From: Pseudomonas guariconensis
GTDB lineage: Bacteria; Pseudomonadota; Gammaproteobacteria; Pseudomonadales; Pseudomonadaceae
Reading direction: 5' to 3'
Assembly (NCBI RefSeq): GCF_024127895.1
Contig: NZ_JAMYBK010000012.1
Coordinates: 1-64,000, forward strand
Length of the DNA stretch: 64,000 bases
The notes beneath the pieces are model-generated. The model had not been told where the DNA came from and ran no database searches. It saw only the letters and a list, made by a program, of their open reading frames with translations. The number at the start of each line of letters is the position of its first letter. Position 1 is the stretch's first letter. Positions 23,736 to 32,666 of the stretch are shown here, one piece after another. The position numbers and the translations under genes are program-made.

Positions 23736-25907
23736 TTAGAAACTGTACTTGGCCGTCAACATCAGGTTGCGTGGGTTGCCGTAGGTGTCGCCGCCATAGT
23801 CCACGGAGTTGGAGATGGAGGAGTAGTACTTGCGGTCGAAAATGTTGTTGGCGTTGAGCTGCAGGTCCAGGTGCTGGTTGACCTGGTAGCCGGCCATCAG
23901 GTCGGTGATGGCGTAGCCGCCTTGCTCCAGTCGGTAGCTACCGCCATCGCCCAGGGCGATGTCGTTGTACATGCGGCTCTGCCAGTAGACGTTGCCACCG
24001 ACGCGCAGTTTCTCCAGCGGGCCTTGGAAGCGGTAGGTGCTCGACAGCTTGAACAGGTGTTCCGGGGTGTCGGTGTCGAAGCGCTGGTTCTCGGTCTGGG
24101 GGTTGGCGTCATCCTTGATGGTGTGGACGCGGGCGTAGGTGTAGCCGGCGCCGACCTGCCAGTTTTCGGTGAGCGCACCTTGCAGCTCCATGTCGATACC
24201 CTGGCTGCGCACCTTGCCCGAGGCTTCGTAGCAGGACGCTTGCGGGCAGTTGGGCACGAAGATCTGCACGGCACGGTTTTCCTGGTCGACCTGGAACAGG
24301 GCCAGGCTCGCGTTCAGCGCACCGTCGAAGTACTCGCCCTTGATGCCGATCTCGTAGTTCTTGCCCTCGATCGGCTTGACCGGGCTGCCGGAGATGCCCT
24401 TGGAGCTCTGCGGGGTGAAGATGTCGCTGTAGCTCACGTAGACCGAGTGGTGATCGTCGAGGTCGTAGATCAGGCCGGCGTAGCGGGTGACGTTGCGGGT
24501 GACCTTGTAGTCGTTGTCGCTCTCGCGGTCGTCGTAGTCGTACCAGTCCAGGCGCCCGCCGAGGATCAGCTTGAGCGGGTCGGCCAGGCTCAGGCGGGTG
24601 GTCAGGTACACGCCTTCCTGGTTGGTGACTTCCCGGCGGTTGTCGGTATGGACGAAGTTCGGCTTGGCGCCGTTGAGCGGCCAGTTCATGTCATAAGGGC
24701 TGTAGTTGCGGGTGGTCATGTCGTAGATGCGCTTGCTGGCGCCCACCACCAGTTCATGGGTGCGGCCCAGCGCTTGGAAGGGGCCGCTGGCGAAGGCGTC
24801 CAGGCCCGCCTGGTTCTCCTGGTGGCCGGCCTGGTAGACGGTCCGGGTCAGTGGACCGAGCCAGCGCGACTGGTAGGAGCCGGAGAACAGGGCGTCCTGC
24901 TCGGAGTAGTTGGCATTGACCTGCAGCTTCCAGTCGTTGGCCAGGCGCTGCTGCACTTCGGCGAAGACCGTGTTGATCTCCTGGTCCTTGTTTTCCCAGT
25001 CGGTGCCTGGGTTGTACGAGCGCGGCAGGTCCAGGTGATGCCCGTCCAGGCCGACGGGGATGGCGCCCCAGAAGAAATTGGTCTTGTCCTTCTGGTGGGA
25101 GAAACCGAGGGTCAGGGTGGTGTCCTCGCCCAGGTCGGCCTCGGTGATCGCGTAGAACAGGCCGTGATCTTCCTCCACCCCGTCGCGGAAGCTGTTGGCG
25201 TCCTGGTACGAGGCCACCACCCGGCCACGCAGGGTGCCGCTGTCGTTGAGCGGGCTGGAGGCGTCGATCTCGCCACGGTAGTTGTCCCAACTGCCGGCTG
25301 CGCCGGTCAGGGTGACCTTCTGTTCGGCCAATGGGCGCTTGCGCACCAGGTTGACCGCCGCCGACGGGTTGCCGGCACCGGTGACCAGGCCGGTGGCGCC
25401 ACGGACGATCTCGACCCGGTCGAACATCGCCAGGTTCGGCTGGGCACCGACGATCCAACCCTGGTAGCCACTCGGGATGCCGTCATACATGAGGTTGTCG
25501 ATGTCGAAGCCGCGGGCCGAGTACGTCTGGCGGCCCGGGCCGTTGGAGAAGTCGAGGAACAACCCAGGCGTGGCCTGGACCACGTCGTTGATGCTGGTCA
25601 TGGCCTGGTCGTCCATGCGCTGGCGGGTGATCACGGTCACCGCTTGTGGGGTCTCGCGCATGCTCAGCGGCAGCTTGGTGGCGGTGGACATGGCGCCGCT
25701 GGTGTAGGAGCCCGAACCCTCGGTGATGCTGCCCAGTTGTTGGGAGTTGATCTCGGTGGCACCCAGCTCCAGGGTCACTGGCGGGGCCTGGTCCTGGGGC
25801 TCGCTGCGCTCGTCGGCCAGTGCAGGGGCGAGGGTCGCCATGCAGATGGCCATGGCCAGCAGGTTGCGGGTGGGGGTGAAGCAAGGTCGTGGGGTGAGAC
25901 GCGACAT
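23736..25907 (-). CDS. TonB-dependent siderophore receptor (FpvA/FhuE-like)
   Basis: A 723-residue outer-membrane receptor precursor. After a signal peptide (to about ALADE) comes a TonB-box-like LELGATEI, then the plug domain: PLSMRETPQAVTVITRQRMD, PGLFLDFSNGPGRQTYSARG and FDRVEIVRGATGLVTGAGNP. The 22-strand barrel follows and ends NPRNLMLTAKYSF with the terminal Phe required for Bam insertion. There is no N-terminal signalling domain and no FecIR-type pair beside it, so it probably does not regulate its own gene. It resembles receptors for hydroxamate or coprogen-like xenosiderophores, but the ligand is unknown. A Fur-box-like site lies 43 bp upstream. Confidence 0.93.
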   Translation of the reverse strand: MSRLTPRPCFTPTRNLLAMAICMATLAPALADERSEPQDQAPPVTLELGATEINSQQLGSITEGSGSYTSGAMSTATKLPLSMRETPQAVTVITRQRMDDQAMTSINDVVQATPGLFLDFSNGPGRQTYSARGFDIDNLMYDGIPSGYQGWIVGAQPNLAMFDRVEIVRGATGLVTGAGNPSAAVNLVRKRPLAEQKVTLTGAAGSWDNYRGEIDASSPLNDSGTLRGRVVASYQDANSFRDGVEEDHGLFYAITEADLGEDTTLTLGFSHQKDKTNFFWGAIPVGLDGHHLDLPRSYNPGTDWENKDQEINTVFAEVQQRLANDWKLQVNANYSEQDALFSGSYQSRWLGPLTRTVYQAGHQENQAGLDAFASGPFQALGRTHELVVGASKRIYDMTTRNYSPYDMNWPLNGAKPNFVHTDNRREVTNQEGVYLTTRLSLADPLKLILGGRLDWYDYDDRESDNDYKVTRNVTRYAGLIYDLDDHHSVYVSYSDIFTPQSSKGISGSPVKPIEGKNYEIGIKGEYFDGALNASLALFQVDQENRAVQIFVPNCPQASCYEASGKVRSQGIDMELQGALTENWQVGAGYTYARVHTIKDDANPQTENQRFDTDTPEHLFKLSSTYRFQGPLEKLRVGGNVYWQSRMYNDIALGDGGSYRLEQGGYAITDLMAGYQVNQHLDLQLNANNIFDRKYYSSISNSVDYGGDTYGNPRNLMLTAKYSF

Positions 25908-25949
25908 GGCGAAGGGTTCCTGGTGGCGCTTATTGTTAATAAAGGTATT

Positions 25950-25968
25950 TATGAGAACTATTAGCAAT
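25950..25968 (-). promoter_or_regulatory. Candidate Fur box upstream of the TonB receptor
   Basis: TATGAGAACTATTAGCAAT matches the 19-bp inverted-repeat Fur consensus AATGAGAATTATTCTCATT at 14 positions by my count. It lies 43 bp upstream of the receptor start in an AT-rich patch, where a promoter is expected. This suggests repression under iron-replete conditions. Confidence 0.6.
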
Positions 25969-26064
25969 AAGTGTGTCAGGTTTTGTCGCGGCGAAAAAGT
26001 CAGGTGCGGTAGAAATTCAATGAAATTTTCACATTTGCCTGGGGCGCGGGGAGGGGGCAGGTAT

Positions 26065-26102
26065 GCGCCAGGGGGGCATCGGCCTCGATGCCCCCCTGGC
26101 GC
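26065..26102. repeat. Perfect 17-bp stem hairpin between divergent genes
   Basis: GCGCCAGGGGGGCATCG pairs without mismatch with its complement across a 4-nt loop (GCCT). It sits in the 358-bp divergent space between the TonB receptor and mqo, about 158 bp from one start and 163 bp from the other. No T-run follows on either strand. It resembles a strong terminator, yet no gene ends here. Apart from this hairpin and the Fur box, I see nothing else in this region. Confidence 0.7.
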
Positions 26103-26265
26103 CAGAGTGGAGGCATTCAGAAAAATGCGCTAACAATCTAGTGGGTTGACTTCGCTTGTGAGGCTGATGCCAGACACAGGGGGCGGCGCGTGAGCTGGTC
26201 GGCAAGACCCGGCAGTAAGAGCCATGGAGACCATATCGAGGCACAGCGCCTTGCAGGAGGAAAAC

Positions 26266-27840
26266 ATGATCAAGTTGAGGTGGGTCCTGGTGGGCCTGAC
26301 GTGCGGGATGCTCAATGCCCAGGCGGCCGAGACCCGGCAGGTCGACGTCATGCTGGTGGGCGGCGGCATCATGAGTTCGACCCTGGCCATCTGGCTCAAC
26401 GAGCTGGAGCCGGGCTGGTCCATGGAGATGGTCGAACGCTTGGACAAGGTGGCCGAGGAAAGCTCCAACGGCTGGAACAACGCCGGGACCGGCCACTCCG
26501 CCCTGGCGGAGCTGAACTACACGCCGGAGAAGGACGGCAAGATCGACATCAGCAAGGCCATCGAGATCAACGAATCGTTCCAGGTCACCCGGCAGTTCCT
26601 TGCCTGGCAGGTCAAGCAAGGGGTGCTGAAGAACCCGCGCTCGTTCATCAACACCACGCCGCACATGAGCTTCGTCTGGGGGGACGACAACATCCGCTTC
26701 CTGAAGAAGCGCTACGAGGCGCTGCAGGCCAGCCCGCTGTTCAAGCCCATGCAGTATTCCGAGGACCCGGAGCAGATCCGCAAATGGGTGCCGTTGATGA
26801 TGGAAGGGCGTGATCCGAACCAAAAGCTGGCTGTCACCTGGACGCCCATCGGCACCGACGTCAACTTCGGCGAGATCACCCGGCAGTACGTGTCCTACCT
26901 GCAAGGCCAGCCGAACTTCGACCTGAAGCTGTCGACCGAGGTCCAGGACATCACCCGCAACGACGATGGCTCCTGGCACGTCGAGTACAAGAACCTCAAG
27001 GACGGCAGCAAGGCCGCCACCGATGCCAAGTTCCTGTTCATCGGCGCCGGGGGCGCCGCGTTGCCGTTGCTGCAGAAATCCGGCATCGACGAGGCCAAGG
27101 ACTACGCGGGCTTCCCGGTGGGTGGGTCGTTCCTGGTGACCGACAACCCGGCCATCGCCCAGCGGCACATGGCCAAGGCCTATGGCATCGCGGCGACGGG
27201 TGCGCCACCGATGTCGGTACCGCACCTGGACACCCGAGTGCTCGATGGCAAGCGCATGATCCTGTTCGGGCCGTTCGCCACCTTCTCCACCCGTTTCCTC
27301 AAGGAGGGTTCGCTGCTCGACCTGTTCGACAGCATGTCGGTGCACAACACCTGGCCGATGGTGCGTGTCGGCGTACGTGAGTTCGACTTGGTGCAGTACC
27401 TGATCGGCCAGCTCCTGCAGTCGGACGACGACCGTTTCGAGGCGCTGCGCACCTACTTCCCCGAAGCGAAGCAGCAGGACTGGCGCTTGTGGCAGGCCGG
27501 CCAGCGGGTGCAGATCATCAAGAAGGACGAGGAACTGGGTGGGGTACTCAAGCTCGGTACCGAAGTGGTCGCCTCCAAGGATGGCAGCATCGCCGGACTG
27601 CTGGGCGCTTCGCCAGGTGCCTCGACCGCGCCGCCGATCATGCTCGACCTGATGCAGAAGGTGTTCAAGGACAAGATGGCCTCCGCCCCTTGGCAGGAAA
27701 AGCTGCACCAGATCATCCCGTCCTACGGGATCCGCCTGAACGATCACCCGGACAAGGTCCAGCAGGTGTGGACCTATACCAACGAGGCGTTGCAACTGGC
27801 GCCGCCACCGACAGGCGAGACGCAGGTCGCCGCGCCTTAG
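26266..27840 (+). CDS. mqo: Malate:quinone oxidoreductase
   Basis: A 524-residue FAD enzyme that oxidises malate to oxaloacetate and feeds electrons to the quinone pool, the main malate-oxidising route in Pseudomonas alongside or instead of NAD malate dehydrogenase. It shows the FAD loop [19 protein letters not shown], then [20 protein letters not shown] and [16 protein letters not shown], all typical of Mqo. The N-terminus [20 protein letters not shown] looks like a hydrophobic signal or anchor. The start is supported by AGGAGG 4 bp upstream. Pseudomonads often carry more than one Mqo, and this signal-bearing form may not be the main one. Confidence 0.95.
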   Translation: MIKLRWVLVGLTCGMLNAQAAETRQVDVMLVGGGIMSSTLAIWLNELEPGWSMEMVERLDKVAEESSNGWNNAGTGHSALAELNYTPEKDGKIDISKAIEINESFQVTRQFLAWQVKQGVLKNPRSFINTTPHMSFVWGDDNIRFLKKRYEALQASPLFKPMQYSEDPEQIRKWVPLMMEGRDPNQKLAVTWTPIGTDVNFGEITRQYVSYLQGQPNFDLKLSTEVQDITRNDDGSWHVEYKNLKDGSKAATDAKFLFIGAGGAALPLLQKSGIDEAKDYAGFPVGGSFLVTDNPAIAQRHMAKAYGIAATGAPPMSVPHLDTRVLDGKRMILFGPFATFSTRFLKEGSLLDLFDSMSVHNTWPMVRVGVREFDLVQYLIGQLLQSDDDRFEALRTYFPEAKQQDWRLWQAGQRVQIIKKDEELGGVLKLGTEVVASKDGSIAGLLGASPGASTAPPIMLDLMQKVFKDKMASAPWQEKLHQIIPSYGIRLNDHPDKVQQVWTYTNEALQLAPPPTGETQVAAP

Positions 27841-27849
27841 GTGAGCCCT

Positions 27850-27870
27850 TGGGGGCGCGTAGCGGCCCCA
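27850..27870. terminator. Hairpin after mqo, shared by convergent genes
   Basis: TGGGGGCGC and GCGGCCCCA pair with one mismatch around GTA. It lies between the stop codons of mqo and the converging GntR gene. A similar sequence design occurs at 52462-52480. No T-run follows. Confidence 0.45.
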
Positions 27871-27889
27871 GGATCCTGCGGCCTATCGC

Positions 27890-28594
27890 TCAGGACACCG
27901 GCATGCGCGCCGTCAGGTTCTGCCGCATGTAGTCGAGAAAGCGCCGCTGGAACAGCATCGTGTGTTCATGCGCGGCCCTTTCCGCCGCGTCGGCGTCGCG
28001 GGCGGCGATGGCCTCGATCATGTCTTCATGGTCACGCCCCAGTTGCTGCGTACCGGCCGAGCTGACGATATGGTCGAAGTGCAGGTGCAACAGCCGCTGG
28101 CCCTCGCCGAGCAGGCGCTCGTAGTAGGTGATGAAGTAGGGGTTGCGCCCGGCCTGGGCGACGGCCATGTGGAAGGCCTTGTTCAGCTCGGACATGGCCT
28201 GGAAGTCGCCTGTGGTCACGGCCTGGAGGTAGGCGGCATCGGCCTGGCGGATATGCGCCAGGTCCTCGTCGCGATGCTGGGTCGCCGCCAGCCGGGTGAC
28301 CGCGCGCTGGATCAGGTCTAGGGCGCTGATGTAGTTGGGGAATTCCGCGATCTCGAACGGCGTCACCAGGGTGGTGCGGTTGGGCAGGATGGTCACCAGC
28401 CCCTCGGTGATCAGCCGCGCCAGGGCATCGCGCACCGGCGAGCGGGACAGGCCGAACTGGGCGGCCAGGGACACTTCGTCCAATTGCACGCCGGGCTTGA
28501 GCTTGAGGGTGAGGATCTGCTTGCGCAGTTCCTCGTAGATGTAGCGACCGCTGTGGCGGCGTGCGCCGCCTTCGGTTTCGTTGTCTTTGGCCAT
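27890..28594 (-). CDS. GntR-family transcriptional regulator (FCD subfamily)
   Basis: A 234-residue regulator. The winged helix-turn-helix lies at about residues 15-80: YIYEELRKQILTLKLKPGVQ, then LAAQFGLSRSPVRDALARLI. The all-helical FCD ligand domain follows, with metal-ligand-type motifs DAAYLQAVTTGDFQAM, NKAFHMAVAQAG and GRDHEDMIEAIAARDADAAE. Start MAKDNETEGG was preferred to a 20-codon extension. It lies 117 bp downstream of the NCS1 permease gene on the same strand and probably controls it in response to the permease substrate or a catabolite. Confidence 0.9.
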   Translation of the reverse strand: MAKDNETEGGARRHSGRYIYEELRKQILTLKLKPGVQLDEVSLAAQFGLSRSPVRDALARLITEGLVTILPNRTTLVTPFEIAEFPNYISALDLIQRAVTRLAATQHRDEDLAHIRQADAAYLQAVTTGDFQAMSELNKAFHMAVAQAGRNPYFITYYERLLGEGQRLLHLHFDHIVSSAGTQQLGRDHEDMIEAIAARDADAAERAAHEHTMLFQRRFLDYMRQNLTARMPVS

Positions 28595-28711
28595 CGTCAG
28601 GTCTCGGTTGGGCTGGACCGTATCATACAGGCGGGCCGCGCTGGTTATCACCAACCGGCCCGCCGAGCAGCAGCCTTCAACGAGCTTGGGCGCCTATGGC
28701 AGGGACAGGCA

Positions 28712-30109
28712 TCAGCGTGCGTCGGGGACGATGAGCTGCGCCGGCGCCTCGGCGGCCCGGCGCCGGGCCACCCAGTAGTACAGCACGCTGGGCACTACCA
28801 GGCCGATCAGCCATGACACGTCGACACCCCCTAGGTGGGCGACCATGGGGCCGGTGTACAGCTTGGTGTCGATGAACGGCATCTGCACCAGCACGCCAAC
28901 GGTGTAGACGATGATGCCCGGCCAGTTCCAGCGCCCGTAGCGGCCATTGGGGTCGGCCAGGGCGGGGATGTCGTAGCGCTCGCGGGTGATGAAGTAGTAG
29001 TCCACCAGGTTGACCGCGCTCCAGGGCACGAAGAAGGTCAGCAGGAACAGGATGAACGACTTGAACGCCGTGAGGAACGAATGCTGCCCGAGCAGGGCCA
29101 CCAGGGTCGCCGCGCCGACGATGGCCAGGACGAAGAGCAGGCGCTGGAGGCGGCTGATCTGCAGGTGGCCGCGAAAACCGCTGATGATGGTGGCGATGCA
29201 CATGAAGCTGCCATAGGAGTTCAGCGTCGAGATGGTCACCTTGCCGAAGGCGATGCTGAAGTACAGCAGCGCCGCGGTGGTGCCAGCGCCACCCAGGCCG
29301 ACGATGTAGGCCACTTCGCGCCCGGAGAACTGGCCCCCGGCGATGGCGGCGGCGAAGACCCCGAGGATCATCGACGCCTGGGCGCCGATCACCGAGCCGA
29401 GGCCGGCGGCGAGGAAGGTCTTCAGCGGCGAAGTGCCGCTGGGCAGGTAGCGCGAATAGTCGGCGACGTAGGGCCCGAAGGCGATCTGCCAGGACGCGGC
29501 CAACGACACCGCGAGCAGGAAGGTCGCCCAGCTGAAGTGGCGGTTATCAAGCAACTGGCCGATGTCGGCCAGCATCAGGATGCGACTGAACAGGTAGACG
29601 AAGGCGATGATCCCCAGCACGCTGGCCAGCCGGCCGATCCAGTGGATCACTCGGTAGCCAGCCAGGGTGGCCAGTACGATGACCCCGGCGAAGACCAGGA
29701 TGCCGGTGCTGTCGCTGACGTCGAGCAACTGGCCGATGGCCTGCCCGGACAGCACCGTGCCGGTGGCGGTGAAGCCCAGGTACATCAGGCACACCAGGAC
29801 CATGGGGATGGCGGCGCCGTACACGCCGAACTGCACCCGGCTGGAGATCATCTGCGGCAGGCCCAGGCGCGGCCCCTGGGCGGCGTGCAGCGCCATCACC
29901 GTGCCGCCGACCAGTTGGCCGAGCAGCAGCCCGATCAACGACCAGAACACATCGCCGCCGAGCACCACGGCCAGGGCGCCGGTGACGATGGCGGTGATCT
30001 GCAGGTTGGCTCCCAGCCACAGGGTGAACTGGCTGTAGACGCGTCCATGGCGTTCAGCTTCGGGGATGTAGTCGATCGAACGCCGTTCGATCACGGGGTT
30101 GCTGGACAT
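28712..30109 (-). CDS. NCS1-family purine/pyrimidine-type permease (CodB-like)
   Basis: A 465-residue inner-membrane carrier with about 12 helices. NCS1 marks are SIDYIPEAERHGRVYSQFTL then WLGANLQITAIVTGAL in helix 1, RSQFG-like ISSRVQFGVYGAAIP, and FGPYVADYSRYLPSGTS in the middle. The family imports cytosine, purines, allantoin, hydantoins or thiamine precursors. No catabolic enzyme gene is adjacent, so the substrate is open. Start MSSNPVIERRS follows GGAG by about 9 bp. It is followed by a GntR/FCD gene and preceded by a palindrome that may be the operator. Confidence 0.87.
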   Translation of the reverse strand: MSSNPVIERRSIDYIPEAERHGRVYSQFTLWLGANLQITAIVTGALAVVLGGDVFWSLIGLLLGQLVGGTVMALHAAQGPRLGLPQMISSRVQFGVYGAAIPMVLVCLMYLGFTATGTVLSGQAIGQLLDVSDSTGILVFAGVIVLATLAGYRVIHWIGRLASVLGIIAFVYLFSRILMLADIGQLLDNRHFSWATFLLAVSLAASWQIAFGPYVADYSRYLPSGTSPLKTFLAAGLGSVIGAQASMILGVFAAAIAGGQFSGREVAYIVGLGGAGTTAALLYFSIAFGKVTISTLNSYGSFMCIATIISGFRGHLQISRLQRLLFVLAIVGAATLVALLGQHSFLTAFKSFILFLLTFFVPWSAVNLVDYYFITRERYDIPALADPNGRYGRWNWPGIIVYTVGVLVQMPFIDTKLYTGPMVAHLGGVDVSWLIGLVVPSVLYYWVARRRAAEAPAQLIVPDAR

Positions 30110-30191
30110 CGGGTGGCTCCGCTTCGTTGTTGTTGTGGGGGCGACGGCCATCGTCAGGACGCGGGGTGGATGACCTTGGCTTATATGAGCA

Positions 30192-30201
30192 TGTATATAC
30201 A
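30192..30201. promoter_or_regulatory. Candidate GntR-type operator (TGTATATACA)
   Basis: A 10-bp perfect palindrome about 83 bp upstream of the NCS1 permease start, embedded in an AT-rich patch that looks like a promoter. FCD-type GntR proteins often bind TGTATACA-like palindromes, and such a regulator is encoded just downstream of the permease. Confidence 0.45.
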
Positions 30202-30372
30202 AGATTGGCCAACTACCGGCAGGGGTGTTCCGTGCGAACGGAGCCCCCGTGGATAGAGGGCTTTACAGGGGACTGTTGCGCAAGGCTGGCCCTCAACTGT
30301 GCTGGTCCGCGTGGAAGGAATGGCCTTATGCTGTAACGAAATATGTCTAGAACGCCGAAGAAGGAAAGGCCA

Positions 30373-31260
30373 ATGCCGCTCAAGGACTTGCTGATCGCCC
30401 TGGTCGTGATCATTGCATGGGGAGTCAACTTCGTGGTCATCAAGATCGGCCTCGATGGCCTGCCGCCCATGTTGCTCGGCGCCTTGCGCTTCGCCCTGGT
30501 GGCCTTCCCGGCGATCCTTCTGGTCAAGCGGCCGAAGCTGCCCTGGCGCTGGCTGTGCGCCTATGGCGCGACCATCTCCCTGGGCCAGTTCGCGTTCCTC
30601 TTCCAGGCCATGTACAGCGGCATGCCACCGGGGCTGGCGTCGCTGGTGCTGCAATCCCAGGCCTTCTTCACCCTCGGTTTCGCCGCGCTGTTTCTGGGCG
30701 AGCGCCTGCGTCTGGCCAGCCTGCTGGGGTTGCTGGTGGCCGCTGGCGGGCTGGCTCTGATCGGTAGCGAAGACAGTGGGCACGTGCCGTTGCTGGCGCT
30801 GTTGCTGACCCTCTGTGCCGGTGCCATGTGGGGCATGGGCAACATCATCACTCGCCGTTTCGGTTCGGTGGACCTGGTGGCGCTGGTGATCTGGGGTGGG
30901 TTGATTCCGCCGCTGCCATTTTTCGCCTTGTCCTGGTGGCTGGAAGGGCCTGAGCGCATCGGCCATGCGCTGGCCCATATCGGCTGGAGTTCGGTGCTGG
31001 CCCTGGCCTACCTGGCTTTCGTCGCTACCATGCTCGGCTACAGCCTGTGGAGCACGTTGCTGTCGCGCCACCCGGCGGGCAAGGTGGCGCCATTCTCGCT
31101 GCTGGTGCCGGTGATCGGGCTGAGTTCCTCGGCCTGGCTGTTGGGCGAGCGCCTGACTGCGGTACAAGGCTGGGGCGCGTTGCTGGTGATGCTGGGGCTG
31201 CTGATCAATGTCTTCGGCCCGCGTCTGGGCCAGCGCCTGCGGGCGGCCAGCGCGCACTGA
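30373..31260 (+). CDS. eamA: EamA/YdeD-type drug/metabolite exporter
   Basis: A 295-residue inner-membrane protein with ten helices from two EamA repeats. It matches E. coli EamA (YdeD), the O-acetylserine/cysteine exporter, in VVIIAWGVNFVVIKIGLDGL, LRFALVAFPAILLVKRPKLP, MPPGLASLVLQSQAFFTLGF and the last repeat VAPFSLLVPVIGLSSSAWLL. The start at MPLKDLLIA is supported by AAGGAAAGG just upstream. It probably exports cysteine-pathway metabolites or related small compounds; the substrate is inferred from the resemblance only. Confidence 0.85.
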   Translation: MPLKDLLIALVVIIAWGVNFVVIKIGLDGLPPMLLGALRFALVAFPAILLVKRPKLPWRWLCAYGATISLGQFAFLFQAMYSGMPPGLASLVLQSQAFFTLGFAALFLGERLRLASLLGLLVAAGGLALIGSEDSGHVPLLALLLTLCAGAMWGMGNIITRRFGSVDLVALVIWGGLIPPLPFFALSWWLEGPERIGHALAHIGWSSVLALAYLAFVATMLGYSLWSTLLSRHPAGKVAPFSLLVPVIGLSSSAWLLGERLTAVQGWGALLVMLGLLINVFGPRLGQRLRAASAH

Positions 31261-31469
31261 AACACGCTGCAAGCGGCAAGAAGAAGCAGGCGGCGCCTAT
31301 GCGAGCCGGGCACGGTCCTGGCATTGGAGCTTGGGATGCCGCTGGTCGGGGACGGGAGGGCTGGCCAGGCAGTCCGCAAATGACCGGCTAGTCTCACTTC
31401 AACGGACCGTCGTTTATCTAGGCAAGCACGCTGCTTGTCGGCGCGGTCGTCATTGGAGGGAGACAGGGC

Positions 31470-31658
31470 ATGAGCGAATCCTTTTTCGAAGACATGAACG
31501 ATGCATTTCCCATCAACAGCCAGGTGCGCTGCGGCCAGTCGGCGTTTCGCCTGGGTTTTGCCAACATGACGCTGGACGAATCGGAGCAACTGCAGCCTGC
31601 ACATCTGCAGCGCAGCAAGAAAGGCCGCTTCACGCCGCGGGTGCCACAGAAGAAGTGA
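31470..31658 (+). CDS. Small hypothetical protein, 62 residues
   Basis: A short frame with a strong ribosome-binding site (GGAGGGAGA about 7 bp upstream) encoding a soluble protein. It is acidic at the N-terminus (MSESFFEDMNDAF) and basic at the C-terminus (RSKKGRFTPRVPQKK). It resembles no family I can name. A perfect 10-bp hairpin follows 7 bp after its stop, which supports it being a real, independently terminated gene. Confidence 0.55.
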   Translation: MSESFFEDMNDAFPINSQVRCGQSAFRLGFANMTLDESEQLQPAHLQRSKKGRFTPRVPQKK

Positions 31659-31664
31659 ATCCCG

Positions 31665-31692
31665 CCAGCGCCCCGTTCAGGGGCGCTGGGTT
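31665..31692 (+). terminator. Hairpin directly after the 62-residue gene
   Basis: CCAGCGCCCC pairs perfectly with GGGGCGCTGG over a 5-nt loop, followed by a T/G-mixed tract (GTTGTTC). This is a probable intrinsic terminator for the small gene upstream. Confidence 0.65.
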
Positions 31693-31738
31693 GTTCGTTG
31701 CCGATCCATCGGGAGGCCACCTGCAGTCTCGACGGTTA

Positions 31739-31762
31739 CCCCGCCCGACGGCGGGTTTTTTT
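31739..31762 (+). terminator. Rho-independent terminator with T7 tract
   Basis: CCCGCC pairs with GGCGGG across a 4-nt loop and is followed by seven T residues. It is the second hairpin after the small gene at 31470 and insulates the next + strand gene. Confidence 0.85.
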
Positions 31763-31865
31763 CGCATTCCTTGATCCTGCTCATGGCATCGGCGGGTTGC
31801 CCTCGCCGGATGGCCACGGCTGTGCTTTTCTTGCGCGGCATTGTCAGAAAGGGAGGATGGTTGCC

Positions 31866-32165
31866 ATGCGAGTCAGGGAAGAGACGTATTGGGAGTGGGC
31901 CGATGCCCACCTGCATAGCCGTTGCCACGATGAGGTATTGAGCGACGGCACCACCCTCGATGTACAGGTGCGGCTGTCGCGGCTGGGGGCGACGCAACTG
32001 TTCCTCGGCCTGTACGCCCGGGGTGGCAAGGCCCTGGTGGAGGAGTACTACCCATCGCGCCCCGGCGAGACCATGACCCGTGCGCTGGTGTGGGGCGTGG
32101 AGCGGGCGCGGGCTCTGGCGATCGGTGCCGTGGCATTGCCGGAGCGTCGGCGGCGTCAGGCTTGA
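31866..32165 (+). CDS. Hypothetical protein, 99 residues
   Basis: A soluble protein starting MRVREETYWEWADAHLHSRC with the core LGATQLFLGLYARGGKALVE then EYYPSRPGETMTRALVWGVE. The start is placed by GGGAGG 9 bp upstream. It looks like a compact alpha/beta protein, and similar short proteins occur in other pseudomonads as far as I recall, but no function is known to me. Its 3' end overlaps the converging haemoglobin gene by 10 bp. Confidence 0.6.
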   Translation: MRVREETYWEWADAHLHSRCHDEVLSDGTTLDVQVRLSRLGATQLFLGLYARGGKALVEEYYPSRPGETMTRALVWGVERARALAIGAVALPERRRRQA

Positions 32166-32578
32166 GGATGCCGGTTGCGGCTGGCCTGGACGATGCGCTG
32201 GGCCGGCACCCGCAGCTGGCGCAACAGGTACTCGGCGAAATCCGCAGGCCAAGGTTGCAGGGCGATGGCCTTGGCCATGCAGGTCAGCCAGATGTCGGCC
32301 TGCGCCTGATCGATCGGCCACTGGGCATGGAACGACGGGATGGCGATCGAGCCATAGCGTTCGCTGTACAGGCGAGGCCCGCCGAGCCAGCCGCTGAGAA
32401 AGCAGGCCAGCTTGTCCCGCGAGCTTGCCAGGTCGTCCGGGTGCATACGCCGTACGCTCGCAGCCTCGGGGTTTTCATCCATCAGCCGATAGAAGTCGTC
32501 GACCAGCCGGCGCAGGCCGTCGATACCACCGGCGGCCTGGTAGGAGGCATCGCCGGTGCCGTAGGCGGGAGTGTTCAT
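32156..32578 (-). CDS. Group II truncated haemoglobin
   Basis: A 140-residue 2-on-2 globin. It has GGIDGLRRLVDDFYRLMDEN with the B10 Tyr, the distal region RRMHPDDLASSRDKLACFLS, then GWLGGPRLYSERYG, the proximal histidine in IPSFHAQWPI, and the G8 Trp in ADIWLTCMAKAI. Such globins bind oxygen or nitric oxide and are linked to NO or redox stress. The start MNTPAYGTGD follows GGAG by about 9 bp. The usual R-x-R-H before the proximal site is replaced by IPSFH. Confidence 0.88.
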   Translation of the reverse strand: MNTPAYGTGDASYQAAGGIDGLRRLVDDFYRLMDENPEAASVRRMHPDDLASSRDKLACFLSGWLGGPRLYSERYGSIAIPSFHAQWPIDQAQADIWLTCMAKAIALQPWPADFAEYLLRQLRVPAQRIVQASRNRHPQA

Positions 32579-32619
32579 CGGGGGCTCCGGGAAACAGGGG
32601 CGGGCATTGTAGCAGGCAT

Positions 32620-32648
32620 GAAAAAGCCCGGCGTTGTGGGCCGGGCTC
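32620..32648 (-). terminator. Intrinsic terminator of the 110-residue gene
   Basis: Read on the minus strand, AGCCCGGC and GCCGGGCT form a stem followed by five T residues. It starts about 18 bp after the stop codon at 32667. Confidence 0.85.
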
Positions 32649-32666
32649 AAGAGATGGCGGTACGAC

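Noticed and set aside
23655..25964. Long + strand open frame opposite the TonB receptor
   Set aside because: Valine/alanine-rich antisense reading; the opposite strand encodes a full receptor with plug and barrel motifs.
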